A stretch of DNA of 64,000 nt from Prado023 sp963747335 (GCA_963747335.1 CAVVEV010000001.1:1-64000); one strand, 5' to 3'; counted from the first letter of the stretch, positions 8,411 to 17,775 are shown. Program-made: numbers and translations. The notes: generated by a model not told the origin, from the letters alone.

Positions 8411-9270
8411 GGCAGCGGCCTCCCGTCCCCGTCGTCGACAAGGCTGAGGTACATGTCCTCCAGCGTGGGCCGGGTCACGGCCAGGTTGGGAACCTCTCCG
8501 CCGAAACGCGCTGACAGCTCAGCGACCAGGGCGGTGGGGGACGCCGTCTCCTGGGACTGCGGCTGGTCGTCCTGCGTCCAGCTCACCCGGGTCGTGCCGG
8601 TGTGCCGGCCGCCGAGCTCGCCCGGTGGGTCGAACGCCACGAGTCGACCGCGGTTGATCACGCCGACCATGTCGGCCAGGGCCTCAGCCTCCTCCAGGTA
8701 GTGGGTGGTCAGCAGGATCGTGGCCCCCTCGGCCTTGAGCGACTCGATGAGCTCCCAGAACTCGCGGCGCGCCTCCGGGTCGAACCCGGTGGTCGGCTCG
8801 TCGAGGAACAGCAGGTCCGGTCGACCGATGATGCCCAACCCGACGTCCAGGCGCCGTCGCTGGCCGCCCGAGAGGGTGCGACCACGGGAGTCGGCCTTGG
8901 CCGTCAGTCCGACGCGGTCCAGGACCTCGTCGACGGACCGGGGGTTCGGGTAGTAGCCCGCGAAGTGCGCCAGCGACTCCCGCACGGTGAGCTCGCTGAG
9001 GTCGCCGACCTGCTGGAGCACGATCCCGATCCGGGTGCGCCAGCGGCGGTCGGCTCTCGCCGGGTCCACGCCCAGGACGTGCACGTCGCCGGAGTCTCGG
9101 TGCCGGTAGCCCTCGAGGATCTCGGTCGTGGTGGTCTTCCCTGCGCCGTTGGGACCCAGCAGCGCAACGCACTGGCCGGTCTCGACGCGCAGGTCGATCC
9201 CGTCCACCGCCCGCAGGTCGCCGTACGCCTTGGCCAGGCCGCGTACCAGGATCGCCGGATCGTCCGCCAT
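8407..9270 (-). CDS. ABC transporter ATP-binding protein (DrrA/NodI type)
   Basis: ATPase partner of the permease at 7574-8410. Walker A GPNGAGKTTT, signature LSGGQRRRL and Walker B LLFLDEPTTGFD are present. A C-terminal DUF4162-like tail ends in RPTLEDMYLSLV, typical of daunorubicin-resistance-type ABC ATPases. First gene of the set atpase-permease-idi. It diverges from the acetyltransferase gene across a 47-base gap that must hold both promoters. Confidence 0.9.
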   Translation of the reverse strand: MADDPAILVRGLAKAYGDLRAVDGIDLRVETGQCVALLGPNGAGKTTTTEILEGYRHRDSGDVHVLGVDPARADRRWRTRIGIVLQQVGDLSELTVRESLAHFAGYYPNPRSVDEVLDRVGLTAKADSRGRTLSGGQRRRLDVGLGIIGRPDLLFLDEPTTGFDPEARREFWELIESLKAEGATILLTTHYLEEAEALADMVGVINRGRLVAFDPPGELGGRHTGTTRVSWTQDDQPQSQETASPTALVAELSARFGGEVPNLAVTRPTLEDMYLSLVDDGDGRPLP

Positions 9271-9317
9271 GGCCGACGAGTCTGTCAGAGATCCATATCC
9301 TCCGGCAGACTGACCCG

Positions 9318-10118
9318 ATGCTCACTCCTGACGAGCTCACCGGTGGCCTGCAGGCCCTCGGCGTCCGGCCCGGCGACCTGCTGTTCCTGCATGCCTCACT
9401 GCGCCGGATCGGGCCGGTGCACGGTGGTGCCGTCGGCGTGATCGGGGCCGTCGAGCAGGCCATCGGCCCTGAGGGGACCGTGATGATGATCCTCGGCGCC
9501 GCCAACGAATGGGACTGGGTGAACAGCCACCCCGAGTCCGAGCGCGCCGCCCTGCTGGCCGACGCCGAGCCGTTCGACACCCGGACGACGCCGGTCCTGC
9601 CTGAGGTCGGCGTGCTGGCCGAGGTCATGCGCACCCTGCCGGGCACGGTGGTCAACGACCACCCGGAGGGACGCTTCGCCGCCCGTGGTCGGCTGGCCCA
9701 TGACCTGCTCGCCGACCTGCCGTGGGACGACTACTACGGCCCCGGCTCGGCCCTGGACCGATTCGTCGCGGCGGGTGGGCGGGTCCTGCGTCTGGGGGCC
9801 AAGCCGGACACCGTCTCGGTGCTGCACTTCGCGGAGTACTGCGCCGATGTGCCCGACACCGTCCGGATCCGCCGCCATCGCAAGGTCCTCGGCCCGGAGG
9901 GGCCGAGGATCGTCGTGGTCGAGTGCATGGATGACGAGAACGGGATCGTGCCCGACGACCGCCAGCCCGCGGAGGACTACTTCGCGATCATCCTGCGGGA
10001 GTTCCTCGCGACCGGCGCGGCGATGGTCGGCACCGTGGGCGGTGCCCGGGCCGAGCTCGTCGAGGCCTCGGACCTCGTCACGTTCGGCGCCGCGTGGATG
10101 ACGGCGAACCTCCGCTGA
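9318..10118 (+). CDS. AAC(3)-family N-acetyltransferase
   Basis: Member of the aminoglycoside 3-N-acetyltransferase/YokD fold, an acetyl-CoA-dependent family. Seen: GDLLFLHASLRRIGPV near the N-terminus, the conserved NDHPEGRFAARG block in mid-protein, and the LRLGAKPDTVSVLHFAEY motif. 266 residues matches the family. Many chromosomal members have no known drug substrate, so a resistance role is only possible. Start set by CAGACT (9306-9311) six bases before the ATG (leaderless pattern). Confidence 0.87.
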   Translation: MLTPDELTGGLQALGVRPGDLLFLHASLRRIGPVHGGAVGVIGAVEQAIGPEGTVMMILGAANEWDWVNSHPESERAALLADAEPFDTRTTPVLPEVGVLAEVMRTLPGTVVNDHPEGRFAARGRLAHDLLADLPWDDYYGPGSALDRFVAAGGRVLRLGAKPDTVSVLHFAEYCADVPDTVRIRRHRKVLGPEGPRIVVVECMDDENGIVPDDRQPAEDYFAIILREFLATGAAMVGTVGGARAELVEASDLVTFGAAWMTANLR

Positions 10119-10156
10119 GTCCTGCGGGTCCGCGGGGGTCATGCCACGCTGGGCGC

Positions 10157-10464
10157 ATGAGCCAGCGGCTGCCCGATGACCAGATCGATCGTGGGCTGAC
10201 CGCGCTGCCAGGGTGGAGCGCGCCGGGGGCGTCATCTCGAGCACCTACGCGATGCCCACGTTCCCTCTCGCGATCGCCCTGGTCGACCGGGTGGCCGAGC
10301 TGGCCGAGGCGGCCGACCACCACCCCGACATCGACATCCGGTGGCGTCGGGTGACCTTCAGACTGACCACACACGACGCCGGTGGCCTCACCGCCAGGGA
10401 CCTGGAGCTCGCTGCGGGAATCCATGCCGCCGCGCTGGCCCTGGGGTGGGGCGAGCCCGGCTGA
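10157..10464 (+). CDS. pterin-4a-carbinolamine dehydratase (frameshifted)
   Basis: Dehydrates 4a-hydroxytetrahydropterin. The N-terminal part (MSQRLPDDQIDRGLTALPGW) runs from the ATG at 10157. The rest, including the active-site block EAADHHPDIDIRW and THDAGGLTARDLEL, lies in the next frame. One G is missing near 10217, where gggtggagcgc should read gggtgggagcgc. Both halves match the family closely, so I think this is a sequence error rather than a dead gene. A -10-like CACGCT sits six bases before the ATG. Confidence 0.82.
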
Positions 10465-10476
10465 GCCCGAACCCGG

Positions 10477-10980
10477 TTACCACCACTCGGTGCCGGGTGC
10501 GCCCTTCCACGGCCCGGCGATCCGACCGGTGGGCCAGTCGCCGTAGAACGCACTGGCCAGGGGCAGCACCACCTCGCCATCGACGGTGCACTCGTCGACA
10601 CGTTGCGGGTAGAAGCAGATCGCTCCTGCCATTGCCGCGTACTGCCGGGTGGGCTGCGGGAACCACCAGCACGCATTCGCGACCCGGGGACGGCCCGGGA
10701 CGAGCAGGTCGGCGTAGAGGGCGCGACCCTTGAACTCGCAGACCGTGGTGGTCCTCGAAGCCGCGAGCAGGTCGGTGCGCACGTCCTCAGCGGGCACGTA
10801 GTAGGCCGGGGCGTGGGCGGTCTCGAGGATCCGCCAGGCCCGTGAGCTGTCGGCGACGACGATGCCCCCGTGGCTGACCGTGACCCGCTCGTGTGCGGGG
10901 ACCAGGGCCGGAGGACGGGGATAGTCCCAGACCGATTCCTGGCCCGGTCCGACGGGGTTGCGGCGGGGACGGCTCATCAT
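10477..10980 (-). CDS. DUF427 domain protein
   Basis: Small cytosolic protein of 167 residues with the DUF427 fold. Typical blocks are seen: VTVSHGGIVVADS, the AYYVPAEDVR segment, TVCEFKGRALYADL and CFYPQRVDECTVDGE. Biochemical role is unknown. The frame continues upstream, but two tandem ATGs at 10980 and 10977 sit where the family begins. Diverges from nei2 and faces the pterin dehydratase gene tail to tail. Confidence 0.85.
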   Translation of the reverse strand: MMSRPRRNPVGPGQESVWDYPRPPALVPAHERVTVSHGGIVVADSSRAWRILETAHAPAYYVPAEDVRTDLLAASRTTTVCEFKGRALYADLLVPGRPRVANACWWFPQPTRQYAAMAGAICFYPQRVDECTVDGEVVLPLASAFYGDWPTGRIAGPWKGAPGTEWW

Positions 10981-11036
10981 TCCTGCAGTCTCGGCTCGCA
11001 GTGGTCGTTGCGCCACCGATGGGCGACGATGGGTGG

Positions 11037-11809
11037 ATGCCAGAGGGGGACGCCGTACGCCGAACCGCCCTGCGGCTCGACCAGGCGTTGGCCGGGGGCG
11101 TGCTGGTGCGTGCCGACCTGCGGGTGCCAAGGTATCGCCACCGTGGACCTGCGTGGGATGCAGGTCCTCGGCACCCACGTGGTGGGCAAGCACATGCTCA
11201 CGCGGCTCGCCGGTGAGAGTCGGGAGTGGACCCTCCACCACCACCTGCGGATGGACGGCTCCTGGCGGACCGGCCCCCCGGGTGCGCCCGGGGCGCCGGG
11301 GCACCAGATCCGGGTGTGGCTGGCCACCTCCTCGACGCAGGCGGTGGGGGTCCGGGTGCACGACGTCGAGGTCCGACCCACCCGAGAGGAGGCCCACTGG
11401 GTCGGGCATCTCGGCCCCGACATCATGGCCGACGGCTTCGATGCCGAGTCCGCCGGGCGGGTGCTCGCCTCCGCCGACCGCCCGCTCGTGGAGGCACTGC
11501 TCGACCAGCGGCTCGTGTGCGGGATGGGCACGATCTGGGCCTCGGAGCTGGCAAGCGAGGTCGGGGCGAGCCCACGTGCCCGGACCTCCCTCGTGGTCGG
11601 GCTGGCCGAGGGCCTCACGGCGATCCGCTCACGTATGCTCCGCGCGGTTGACGGCCCCGGTGGCGTCCCGGCGCGAGCTGCGCGTGTTCGAGCGGACCCG
11701 CCGGCCGTGCCGTCGGTGTGGCACGCCCATCCGGTCCGGGCGCGTCGGGGTGGCTCCGATGGACCGGCCCACCTACTGGTGCCCGCGATGTCAGCCAGCG
11801 CCTGCCTGA
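11037..11809 (+). CDS. nei2: endonuclease VIII-like DNA glycosylase (Nei2), frameshifted
   Basis: Base-excision repair glycosylase. The mature N-terminal catalytic PEGD is present (MPEGDAVRRTA). After DLRVP the protein moves to a second frame near 11130 (ATVDLRGMQVLGTHVVGKHML ... LHHHLRMDGSW), then to a third near 11660 (RRELRVFERTRRPCRRCGT). The third frame carries the C-terminal zinc finger C-x2-C...C-x2-C (CRRC, CPRC). Two one-base shifts are needed. The MPEGDAV start and finger type fit actinobacterial Nei2 rather than Fpg. GACGAT lies six bases before the ATG. Confidence 0.83.
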
Positions 11810-11865
11810 GGTGACCGAAACGGGGCCGCGCGCCGGGAACGCGTGCGGGCTGTCAGACTCTGGAC

Positions 11866-12552
11866 ATGTACGTCGCGAACCACTTCTCGATGTCCGCCGA
11901 GCAGGTCCGCGACCTGCTCACGGGGATCGGGGCGGCGGACCTCGTCACGGTGCACGAGTCCGGGTTGGCCGCCACGTTCCTGCCGTTCCTCTTCGACCCG
12001 GACGTCGCAGACCATGGATCCCTGATCACCCACGTCGCGCGGAACAACAGCCAGGCACGGGACCCGGTGCTGGGCGAGGCGATGGTGATCGTCCATGGGG
12101 CTGAGCACTACGTCTCCCCGCGGTGGCTGCCCTCGCTGACCGAGGGCGGACAGGTGGTGCCGACCTGGAACTACCTGACCGTCCACGCGTACGGTCGGCT
12201 GATCGTCCACGACGACCCTGCGTGGACCGAGGACGCCGTCCGCCGGCTCACTGCTGCCCACGAGACGGACTACTCCGTGGACCAGGTGCCCGCCGACTAC
12301 ATCGAGCGGATGGTGCGGGCGATCGTCGGGATCGAGATCCAGCTCACCCGGGTCGAGGCCAAGGCGAAGATGAGCCAGAACAAGCGTCCTGAGGATGTCC
12401 GGGGCATTGTCGACGGACTCGGACTGCGGACCGAGGCCGGTGACGGCCCGGCCACCCTGACGGCCTCGTGGATGGAGCGCCACTCGGTACCAGCCGCCGA
12501 CGCACGTGCGGCCCTTCTCGACGAGATCACCCGCACCAGCCGCGGATCCTGA
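11866..12552 (+). CDS. PaiB-family FMN-binding protein
   Basis: 228-residue protein of the PaiB / FMN-binding split-barrel family, in which Bacillus PaiB is a negative regulator of sporulation and protease genes. The N-terminal MYVANHF, the VARNNSQARDP segment, the GAEHYVSPRW motif and VPTWNYLTVHAYGR are diagnostic. Start chosen from CAGACT (11854-11859) followed by six bases and ATG. Whether it regulates transcription or acts as a flavin enzyme cannot be told. Confidence 0.88.
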   Translation: MYVANHFSMSAEQVRDLLTGIGAADLVTVHESGLAATFLPFLFDPDVADHGSLITHVARNNSQARDPVLGEAMVIVHGAEHYVSPRWLPSLTEGGQVVPTWNYLTVHAYGRLIVHDDPAWTEDAVRRLTAAHETDYSVDQVPADYIERMVRAIVGIEIQLTRVEAKAKMSQNKRPEDVRGIVDGLGLRTEAGDGPATLTASWMERHSVPAADARAALLDEITRTSRGS

Positions 12553-12592
12553 TTCCCGGCGATCAGCGGGTGTGGATGATGGGGGATCGGTG

Positions 12593-13519
12593 CTACCGGC
12601 CGAGCAGGCGGGCGGCGAGACGGGCGTTCCCATCGGCGAACTCCCGCCACTGCGGCGGTGTCGCCTCGACCTTGGCGAGCGGCTCACGCTCCACGAGGCG
12701 CTGGTGCCAGCGCTCCATCCGGCCCGACCGGATCTCCAGGCTGACGAGCACCCCCTCGTACCAGCCGTGGACGTCGGCATCGATCGGTTCGGTCGTCGTC
12801 ACGCGCTGGGTTCCGGTTGCCCACGCGATGACCTCCAGCTCGTCGGTGATCTGGCGTGCCAGCTCGAAGGCCAGGCCGTCCACGGCCCGGTCCCGGGCCT
12901 GCAGCAGGCCGCACCGCCACGCCTCGACGGCCGGCTCGTGAGCCGACACGGCGTCGACGATGAGGGCTACGAAGCGGTCACGGTCCTGCGGTGTGACCCC
13001 ACGGCTCGCGGCGATGTCACGTTCCGAGCGGGTCAGGCCCGTCGCAGTCGCCGCGAGGGGCCAGACCCGGTGCAGGCCTGAGCGCACGAGCCGCGCACGG
13101 TCAGCGCCGAGGAACGGCCCGACGGTGATGGAATTCGCGTCCGGGGCATGGGCCAGCCGCAGCGCGGGTGCGCGCGGACCAGGATCCAGGACGAGCCAGA
13201 CGGGGACCTCCTGGCCGCCCCGGGCCCGGTTGAAACGCAGGAGGCCACGTTCGAGGAGGTTGCGCTCGAGCCACGTGGCCTCGTGGACAGAGGCGCATTC
13301 GAGGGCCTCGACCGCGGCAATCTGCGGCACCATCCGGCGCAGTCGCGCGCGCCCCTTCAGGGGACCCCAGTAGGACGCAGTCCGGGTGCGCAGGTTGGTC
13401 GCCCGGCCGATGTACATGGCCACGCCCCGATGGTCGCGGAACCGGTAGACCCCCGGGCGAGCCGGCAGCAGGGCGCAGGTGGCGCGCACATCCTGGGTCG
13501 CAGCCACGCGGGGCCGCAT
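12593..13519 (-). CDS. GIY-YIG nuclease (UvrC N-terminal-like / Cho-like)
   Basis: 308 residues. The N-terminal GIY-YIG nuclease core has GVYRF...MYIGRATNLRTR, and the catalytic region continues with EALECASVHEATWLERNLL. A UvrC-like linker follows. The UvrC C-terminal RNase H and HhH domains are absent, so it is not full UvrC. Similar half-length proteins occur widely in actinobacteria; an accessory incision role in repair is inferred. The ATG overlaps the antiporter stop by one base. Confidence 0.85.
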   Translation of the reverse strand: MRPRVAATQDVRATCALLPARPGVYRFRDHRGVAMYIGRATNLRTRTASYWGPLKGRARLRRMVPQIAAVEALECASVHEATWLERNLLERGLLRFNRARGGQEVPVWLVLDPGPRAPALRLAHAPDANSITVGPFLGADRARLVRSGLHRVWPLAATATGLTRSERDIAASRGVTPQDRDRFVALIVDAVSAHEPAVEAWRCGLLQARDRAVDGLAFELARQITDELEVIAWATGTQRVTTTEPIDADVHGWYEGVLVSLEIRSGRMERWHQRLVEREPLAKVEATPPQWREFADGNARLAARLLGR

Positions 13520-14601
13520 CAGGGCAGGATCGCCAGCGTGACGAATCCCGCGGCGATCGTCAGGTGCACTCCTGCCTGGAGCAGCGTGGCGCGCCCCGGG
13601 GTGACCGTCAGGACCGACACCACGACCGTGAGTGCGGCCAGCAGGATCCCGGTGGGCTCGAGGCCGAGGAGCAGTTGGCGGCCGGACACGATCGACACGA
13701 TCGCGATCGCGGGGATCGTCAGGCCGATGCTCGCCATCGCCGAGCCGTAGGCGAGGTTGAAGCTGCGCTGCACGTCGTCGGCCCGGGCGGCGTGCACCGC
13801 GGAGATCCCCTCCGGCATGAGGATCAGCATCGCGATGATAACGCCGACAGTGGTCAGCGGCAGCCCCGCCTCCAGCACAGCTCGCTCCATCGCGGGTGAG
13901 ACGACCTTGGCCAGCCCGACCACAGCCACCAGGGAGACCAGGAGGAGCCCGAAGCTGGCCAGCGCCGCTGCGTTGCTCGGGATGGGTTCGAGGTCGTCCT
14001 CGTGCGAGACCCCGGGCGCTGTCTGACCGACGGGGGCGAACTGCTCACGGTGGCGGACCGTCTGGACGAACACGAACAGCAGGTACAGGCTCAACGAGGA
14101 CACGGCGGCGAAGACCAGCTGTCCGGTGGAGAAGGTCGGACCCGGCGAGCTGGAGGTGAAGTTCGGCAGGATCAGCGACAGCGTGGCCACGGCGGTGAGG
14201 GTCGCCAGCATCGCGCCCGTCCCCTCGGCGTTGAACTCAGCCACGCCGCCGCGCAACGTTCTGGCCAGGAGCGCGGCGCCGACGATGGCGTTGGTCGCGA
14301 TGATGAACGCGGCGAACACCGTGTCCCGGGCCAGGGACTGGGTGCCCGCCCCGCCTCCGAGGGTCAGCGTGACGATCAGGGCCACCTCGATGACGGTGAC
14401 GGCGACTGCCAGGGTCAACGATCCGAAGGGCTCGCCGAACCGGTGGGCCAGGACCTCGGCGTGGTGCACGGAGCTGAGCACGGCGGCGCCGAGGAACAGG
14501 GCCAGTACGAGGGCTGCACCCCCCATGGGCCTGCTGCCCCACGCCACGAGCAGGGCGCCCAGGCTCACGAGGGGAATGGCGATCCAGTGCCGACGATGCA
14601 T
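13519..14601 (-). CDS. chaA: ChaA-type cation:proton antiporter
   Basis: CaCA-superfamily membrane antiporter exchanging Ca2+ (and Na+/K+ in E. coli ChaA) for protons. Two inverted halves are visible, with alpha-repeat motifs: AVLSSVHHAEVLAHRFGEPF with VTVIEVALIV, and LMPEGISAVHAARADDVQ with NLAYGSAMASIGLTIP. About eleven membrane segments. A GTG at 14610 is possible, but the ATG at 14601 has CAGGGT seven bases upstream. Co-transcribed with the GIY-YIG gene. Confidence 0.88.
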   Translation of the reverse strand: MHRRHWIAIPLVSLGALLVAWGSRPMGGAALVLALFLGAAVLSSVHHAEVLAHRFGEPFGSLTLAVAVTVIEVALIVTLTLGGGAGTQSLARDTVFAAFIIATNAIVGAALLARTLRGGVAEFNAEGTGAMLATLTAVATLSLILPNFTSSSPGPTFSTGQLVFAAVSSLSLYLLFVFVQTVRHREQFAPVGQTAPGVSHEDDLEPIPSNAAALASFGLLLVSLVAVVGLAKVVSPAMERAVLEAGLPLTTVGVIIAMLILMPEGISAVHAARADDVQRSFNLAYGSAMASIGLTIPAIAIVSIVSGRQLLLGLEPTGILLAALTVVVSVLTVTPGRATLLQAGVHLTIAAGFVTLAILP

Positions 14602-14697
14602 GGTGGGCACCCTGCCACAGGCACGCCGCCCACCTCCAGACGATCACGTGGCCCCTTGCTCTGGCGGGCCCGTGCCCCGGGGCGGGACGATAGGTGC

Positions 14698-16152
14698 ATG
14701 GCCGACCGTGCCGACAGACTCCACGCCCTCGACCTTGTCTGGCTGGAGATGCAGGGGCCTGGGCCGCCGATCGCGATCGGCACGGTCGCCGTGGCGCGGG
14801 GGGCTGTCCCCTCGGACGACGAGTTGCTCGCGATGGTCTCCGAGCGGCTGGATCGGATGCCCCGCCTGCGCCAGGAACTCGACGATCGCGGCATCGGCCT
14901 TCGGCGACCGGTATGGGTCGAGGCGGAGCACGGGGTCCTCGCGGCCCACCTCCACCATGTCGATGCCTCCCAGGCGGGCGTGCATCCGGGCCTCGACGCC
15001 GCAGTCGGCCACATCATGGAGCAGCCGTTGCCATCGGAGCAGCCGTTGTGGGACATGTGGGTCGTTGGCGGGCTCAAGGATCGCTGGGCGTTGGTCTGGC
15101 GGGTGCACCACACGATCGCCGATGGGGTCGGGACCATGATCCTCCTCGGCCATGGATTCGACTGCTCGCCGGACGGTGGTCACACGTTGGCCGAGACTCT
15201 CCTGGCGGGTTCGGATGTGGGCTCGGCGCAGCGCGTCCAGAGCCCCAGTGTGAGCACCCCCGAGCCAGAGGGATACGCCGGGCCACGGCTGCACCCCGTC
15301 TCGCTCGCGAGCGATGCGGGCCACGCCCTCGGTCATGCCCTGGGCGCGCTGCGTGGCGCGGCTCCGCATGTCGTCCCCGCCGTGACCGCGCTGATCCCGC
15401 ACCCGCCGAGTCCGCTCGCCGGCCCGGTCGGCCCGCGTCGCGTCTGGGTCTCCGTCGACGTCCCGCTGGCCGAGGTCAGGTCCACGGGACGCACCGTGGG
15501 TGCGACGGTCAACGATGTCGTGCTGGCCTGCGTCACCGGGGGATTCCGGGATCTGCTCCTCAGTCGGGGGGAGCAGGTGGAGGGTCGGTTCGTGCGCAAC
15601 CTCGTCCCGGTGTCCATGCGGCCTCCGGGCGACGACAGGGCGCAGAACCGGCTCAGCGGGATGCTGGGCAACCTCCCCGTCGGGATCGCTGACCCGGGGG
15701 ACAGGCTCGCCGCAGTCCGTGCCGGCGTGGCCCACGGACGTGGCGCTGGCACCCCTGCCCTGGCATCGGCATTGCTGGGGCTCGTGGACCGGACCGTTCC
15801 CGCAACCGTCCAGGACCTGGCCGTCGGGGCCGTCGGCAGAACCGCGCCTGCGTGGTTCATGGACACCCTGACGACCAACGTGCCCGGCCCGCAGTTCCCG
15901 GTGTACCTCTGCGGACGGCCGGTGCTGGCCATGTACCCGCTCATCCCCGTGGCCGGCCACACCTGCATCACCACGGGCATCTTCAGCTACGACGGCACGC
16001 TGAACATCGGCGTGACCGGGGACGCCGATCAGGCCGGTGACATCGACGTCCTGGCGGGCGGGATCAGCCGCGCATCAGCCGAGTTGGCCGAACTTGCTCG
16101 GTGGGCCGAACGTGCGGGGCAGGCCGAACGTGCAGACAAGGCCCCGCGCTGA
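14698..16152 (+). CDS. wax ester synthase / diacylglycerol O-acyltransferase (WS/DGAT)
   Basis: Transfers acyl groups from acyl-CoA to diacylglycerol or long alcohols, making storage lipid at the membrane. The catalytic HHxxxDG is intact (H137, H138, D142; VHHTIADG). The C-terminal DUF1298 half carries VPVSMRP and the NVPGP motif. 484 residues is usual. The open frame extends far upstream over the antiporter gene, but the ATG at 14698 begins the family and has GACGAT six bases before it. Acyl donors would come from the PlsB/PlsC pathway also in this window. Confidence 0.9.
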   Translation: MADRADRLHALDLVWLEMQGPGPPIAIGTVAVARGAVPSDDELLAMVSERLDRMPRLRQELDDRGIGLRRPVWVEAEHGVLAAHLHHVDASQAGVHPGLDAAVGHIMEQPLPSEQPLWDMWVVGGLKDRWALVWRVHHTIADGVGTMILLGHGFDCSPDGGHTLAETLLAGSDVGSAQRVQSPSVSTPEPEGYAGPRLHPVSLASDAGHALGHALGALRGAAPHVVPAVTALIPHPPSPLAGPVGPRRVWVSVDVPLAEVRSTGRTVGATVNDVVLACVTGGFRDLLLSRGEQVEGRFVRNLVPVSMRPPGDDRAQNRLSGMLGNLPVGIADPGDRLAAVRAGVAHGRGAGTPALASALLGLVDRTVPATVQDLAVGAVGRTAPAWFMDTLTTNVPGPQFPVYLCGRPVLAMYPLIPVAGHTCITTGIFSYDGTLNIGVTGDADQAGDIDVLAGGISRASAELAELARWAERAGQAERADKAPR

Positions 16153-16168
16153 CCGTCAGGCGGCGCGG
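16144..16168. terminator. hairpin between convergent WS/DGAT and HNH genes
   Basis: Inverted repeat CCGCGC ... GCGCGG with an inner TGAC-C-GTCA palindrome, containing the stop codons of both convergent genes, which end three bases apart. Likely a shared two-way transcription end. No T-run. Confidence 0.45.
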
Positions 16169-17595
16169 TGCAGGTCCTCCTGGGCGTGGTCGGCATCGGG
16201 CCAGGTCTCGCGGATGGTGCCCAGCGGGCTGGTCCAGCGCAGTCCGTTGTCCGGGAGCGGCTCGACCCTCCACCCGTCGTCGTGCTTGAGCCGATGATGC
16301 CGTCTGCACAGAGAATGCAGGTTCTCCGCCGACGTTGGACCGAGTGGGAACGGGATCAGGTGGTCCAGGTCGCATTCCCGGGCGGGGACCGAGCAGCCGG
16401 GGAACCGGCAGGTGACGTCTCGGGTGCGCACATGGCGGTCCAGACCAGCTGGGGGTCGGTAGGACCAGGTGCCGACGTCGAGCACGGCTCCGGACGCACG
16501 GTCGGTGAGGACATGGCGCCACCGGGAGTCGCCGGCGGCCAGGCGCCGGACCAGGTCGGCGGGCAGGATCCCGTACCCGGGCAGCTGCCCGGGCGTCTCG
16601 CTGAGCCCGGCAAGGCTGTCGATCGGGATGGTCACGTTGATCTGGGTCGTGACAGCGTGCGGCTCCATCGCCGCCCTCGTGGTGCTCGGGGACATGATCA
16701 GGTCGACCAGCGCATCGGCCATCCGCAGGTCGAACGGACGTCGAGCGGCTTCGGCGGCGAAGGCTCGTTCGTCGTCACCTGAGTCACCGACGCAGTGGCC
16801 TCCCGATGACTCGGACCCTCCCGCAGCATCACGACCACCGGTGCCGCCGAGCGCTGCCGTGTCCCTGCGTTGGGCGGCCAGGGCCACGGCCCGGATCGCG
16901 GCGTAGACCTGCTCGGCGTCCTTGGAGTCCAGGCGGGCGGAGAGGTCCGCGGTGCCATCGCCGCGGTGGTCGATCCACACCCCGCGCTCCGCCAGGGCCC
17001 GGCGCCGGCGGGTCACCACGGTGGTCGGATCGATCTCGGCCAGCAGCCGCTTCAGGTGGCGGTCGAGCTGGCGGGCGGTGTGCTGGGCGGCATAGGCCAA
17101 GCCTGCGGCCAGGATCCGGTCGCAGTCGGCCTCGTACCCGGGTCGCTCCTGGCCCTGGGCATCCTGGCAGGGCACCAAGTACAAGACGCCGGCGAGGATG
17201 CCTGCCTTCGTCGCATCGAGCTGACCGCCCCACAGTGCGGCCCATACCTGCGGCTGGTGGGTCAGCATCAACGCCTGCTCGCGCAGAATCGACCCTGAAC
17301 GGCGTGACCGGTTCAGGGCCATCATCAGCACGTCCACGACCTGGTCGGCCACCACGCCGGAAGGGGTGTCCTCTGCGACTGCATGCACCGCCGCCGCACG
17401 GAGGGCCGTGGCCTGGCCGACCACCACCTCGACCGCCTCGAGCACGTGCACCGACGCTCCGAACGCCGCGTACTCACCGGGCGGAGCCCCCGGCGGATGA
17501 GCCCGGATCATCTCGATCAGCGCCTCGACCCCGAGCTCGCCCGGGTCGACCAGCGACCCGTCGACGCCCCGTACCGCCACGCACACCTCAAGCAC
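16156..17595 (-). CDS. DUF222 / HNH endonuclease domain protein (13E12-repeat type)
   Basis: 479 residues: an N-terminal DUF222 domain (13E12 family), a poorly conserved glycine/serine-rich stretch, and a C-terminal HNH nuclease. The HNH motif is complete: CRFPGC, then CDLDHLIPF, then NLHSLCRRHHRLKH. The frame is open to 17655, but a LexA-type operator and a -10 box sit inside that extension. The start is therefore the GTG at 17595, preceded by a G-rich ribosome site. Several mycobacterial 13E12 genes are LexA-controlled, so damage induction fits. Biological function unknown. Confidence 0.9.
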   Translation of the reverse strand: MLEVCVAVRGVDGSLVDPGELGVEALIEMIRAHPPGAPPGEYAAFGASVHVLEAVEVVVGQATALRAAAVHAVAEDTPSGVVADQVVDVLMMALNRSRRSGSILREQALMLTHQPQVWAALWGGQLDATKAGILAGVLYLVPCQDAQGQERPGYEADCDRILAAGLAYAAQHTARQLDRHLKRLLAEIDPTTVVTRRRRALAERGVWIDHRGDGTADLSARLDSKDAEQVYAAIRAVALAAQRRDTAALGGTGGRDAAGGSESSGGHCVGDSGDDERAFAAEAARRPFDLRMADALVDLIMSPSTTRAAMEPHAVTTQINVTIPIDSLAGLSETPGQLPGYGILPADLVRRLAAGDSRWRHVLTDRASGAVLDVGTWSYRPPAGLDRHVRTRDVTCRFPGCSVPARECDLDHLIPFPLGPTSAENLHSLCRRHHRLKHDDGWRVEPLPDNGLRWTSPLGTIRETWPDADHAQEDLHRAA

Positions 17596-17616
17596 CGTGA
17601 ACCCCCGTCCCGAAGA

Positions 17617-17632
17617 TCGAACACCTGTACGA
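17617..17632 (-). promoter_or_regulatory. LexA (SOS) box upstream of DUF222-HNH gene
   Basis: TCGAACACCTGTACGA matches the actinobacterial LexA consensus TCGAAC-N4-GTTCGA at 11 of 12 fixed bases. It lies just downstream of a TAGAGT -10 hexamer (17638-17633), where bound LexA would block initiation, and 22 bases upstream of the GTG start. Confidence 0.75.
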
Positions 17633-17775
17633 ACTCTATTCCACCGCACCGACATCGTGAGTCAGTCGTCCACAGAGGCCCAGGCGTTCCGGACGTAGGA
17701 AGGGAAGCATCGTGCACCCGTTCAGGGTCGTCGGTGGCCTCGATCAGGAGCATTCGAACGCCTACGCTTCCACTC

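Noticed and set aside
14002..14697. The 232-codon in-frame extension upstream of the WS/DGAT ATG
   Set aside because: It is antisense to the conserved membrane helices of the ChaA-type antiporter; the acyltransferase family begins at 14698 with a -10 six bases earlier.
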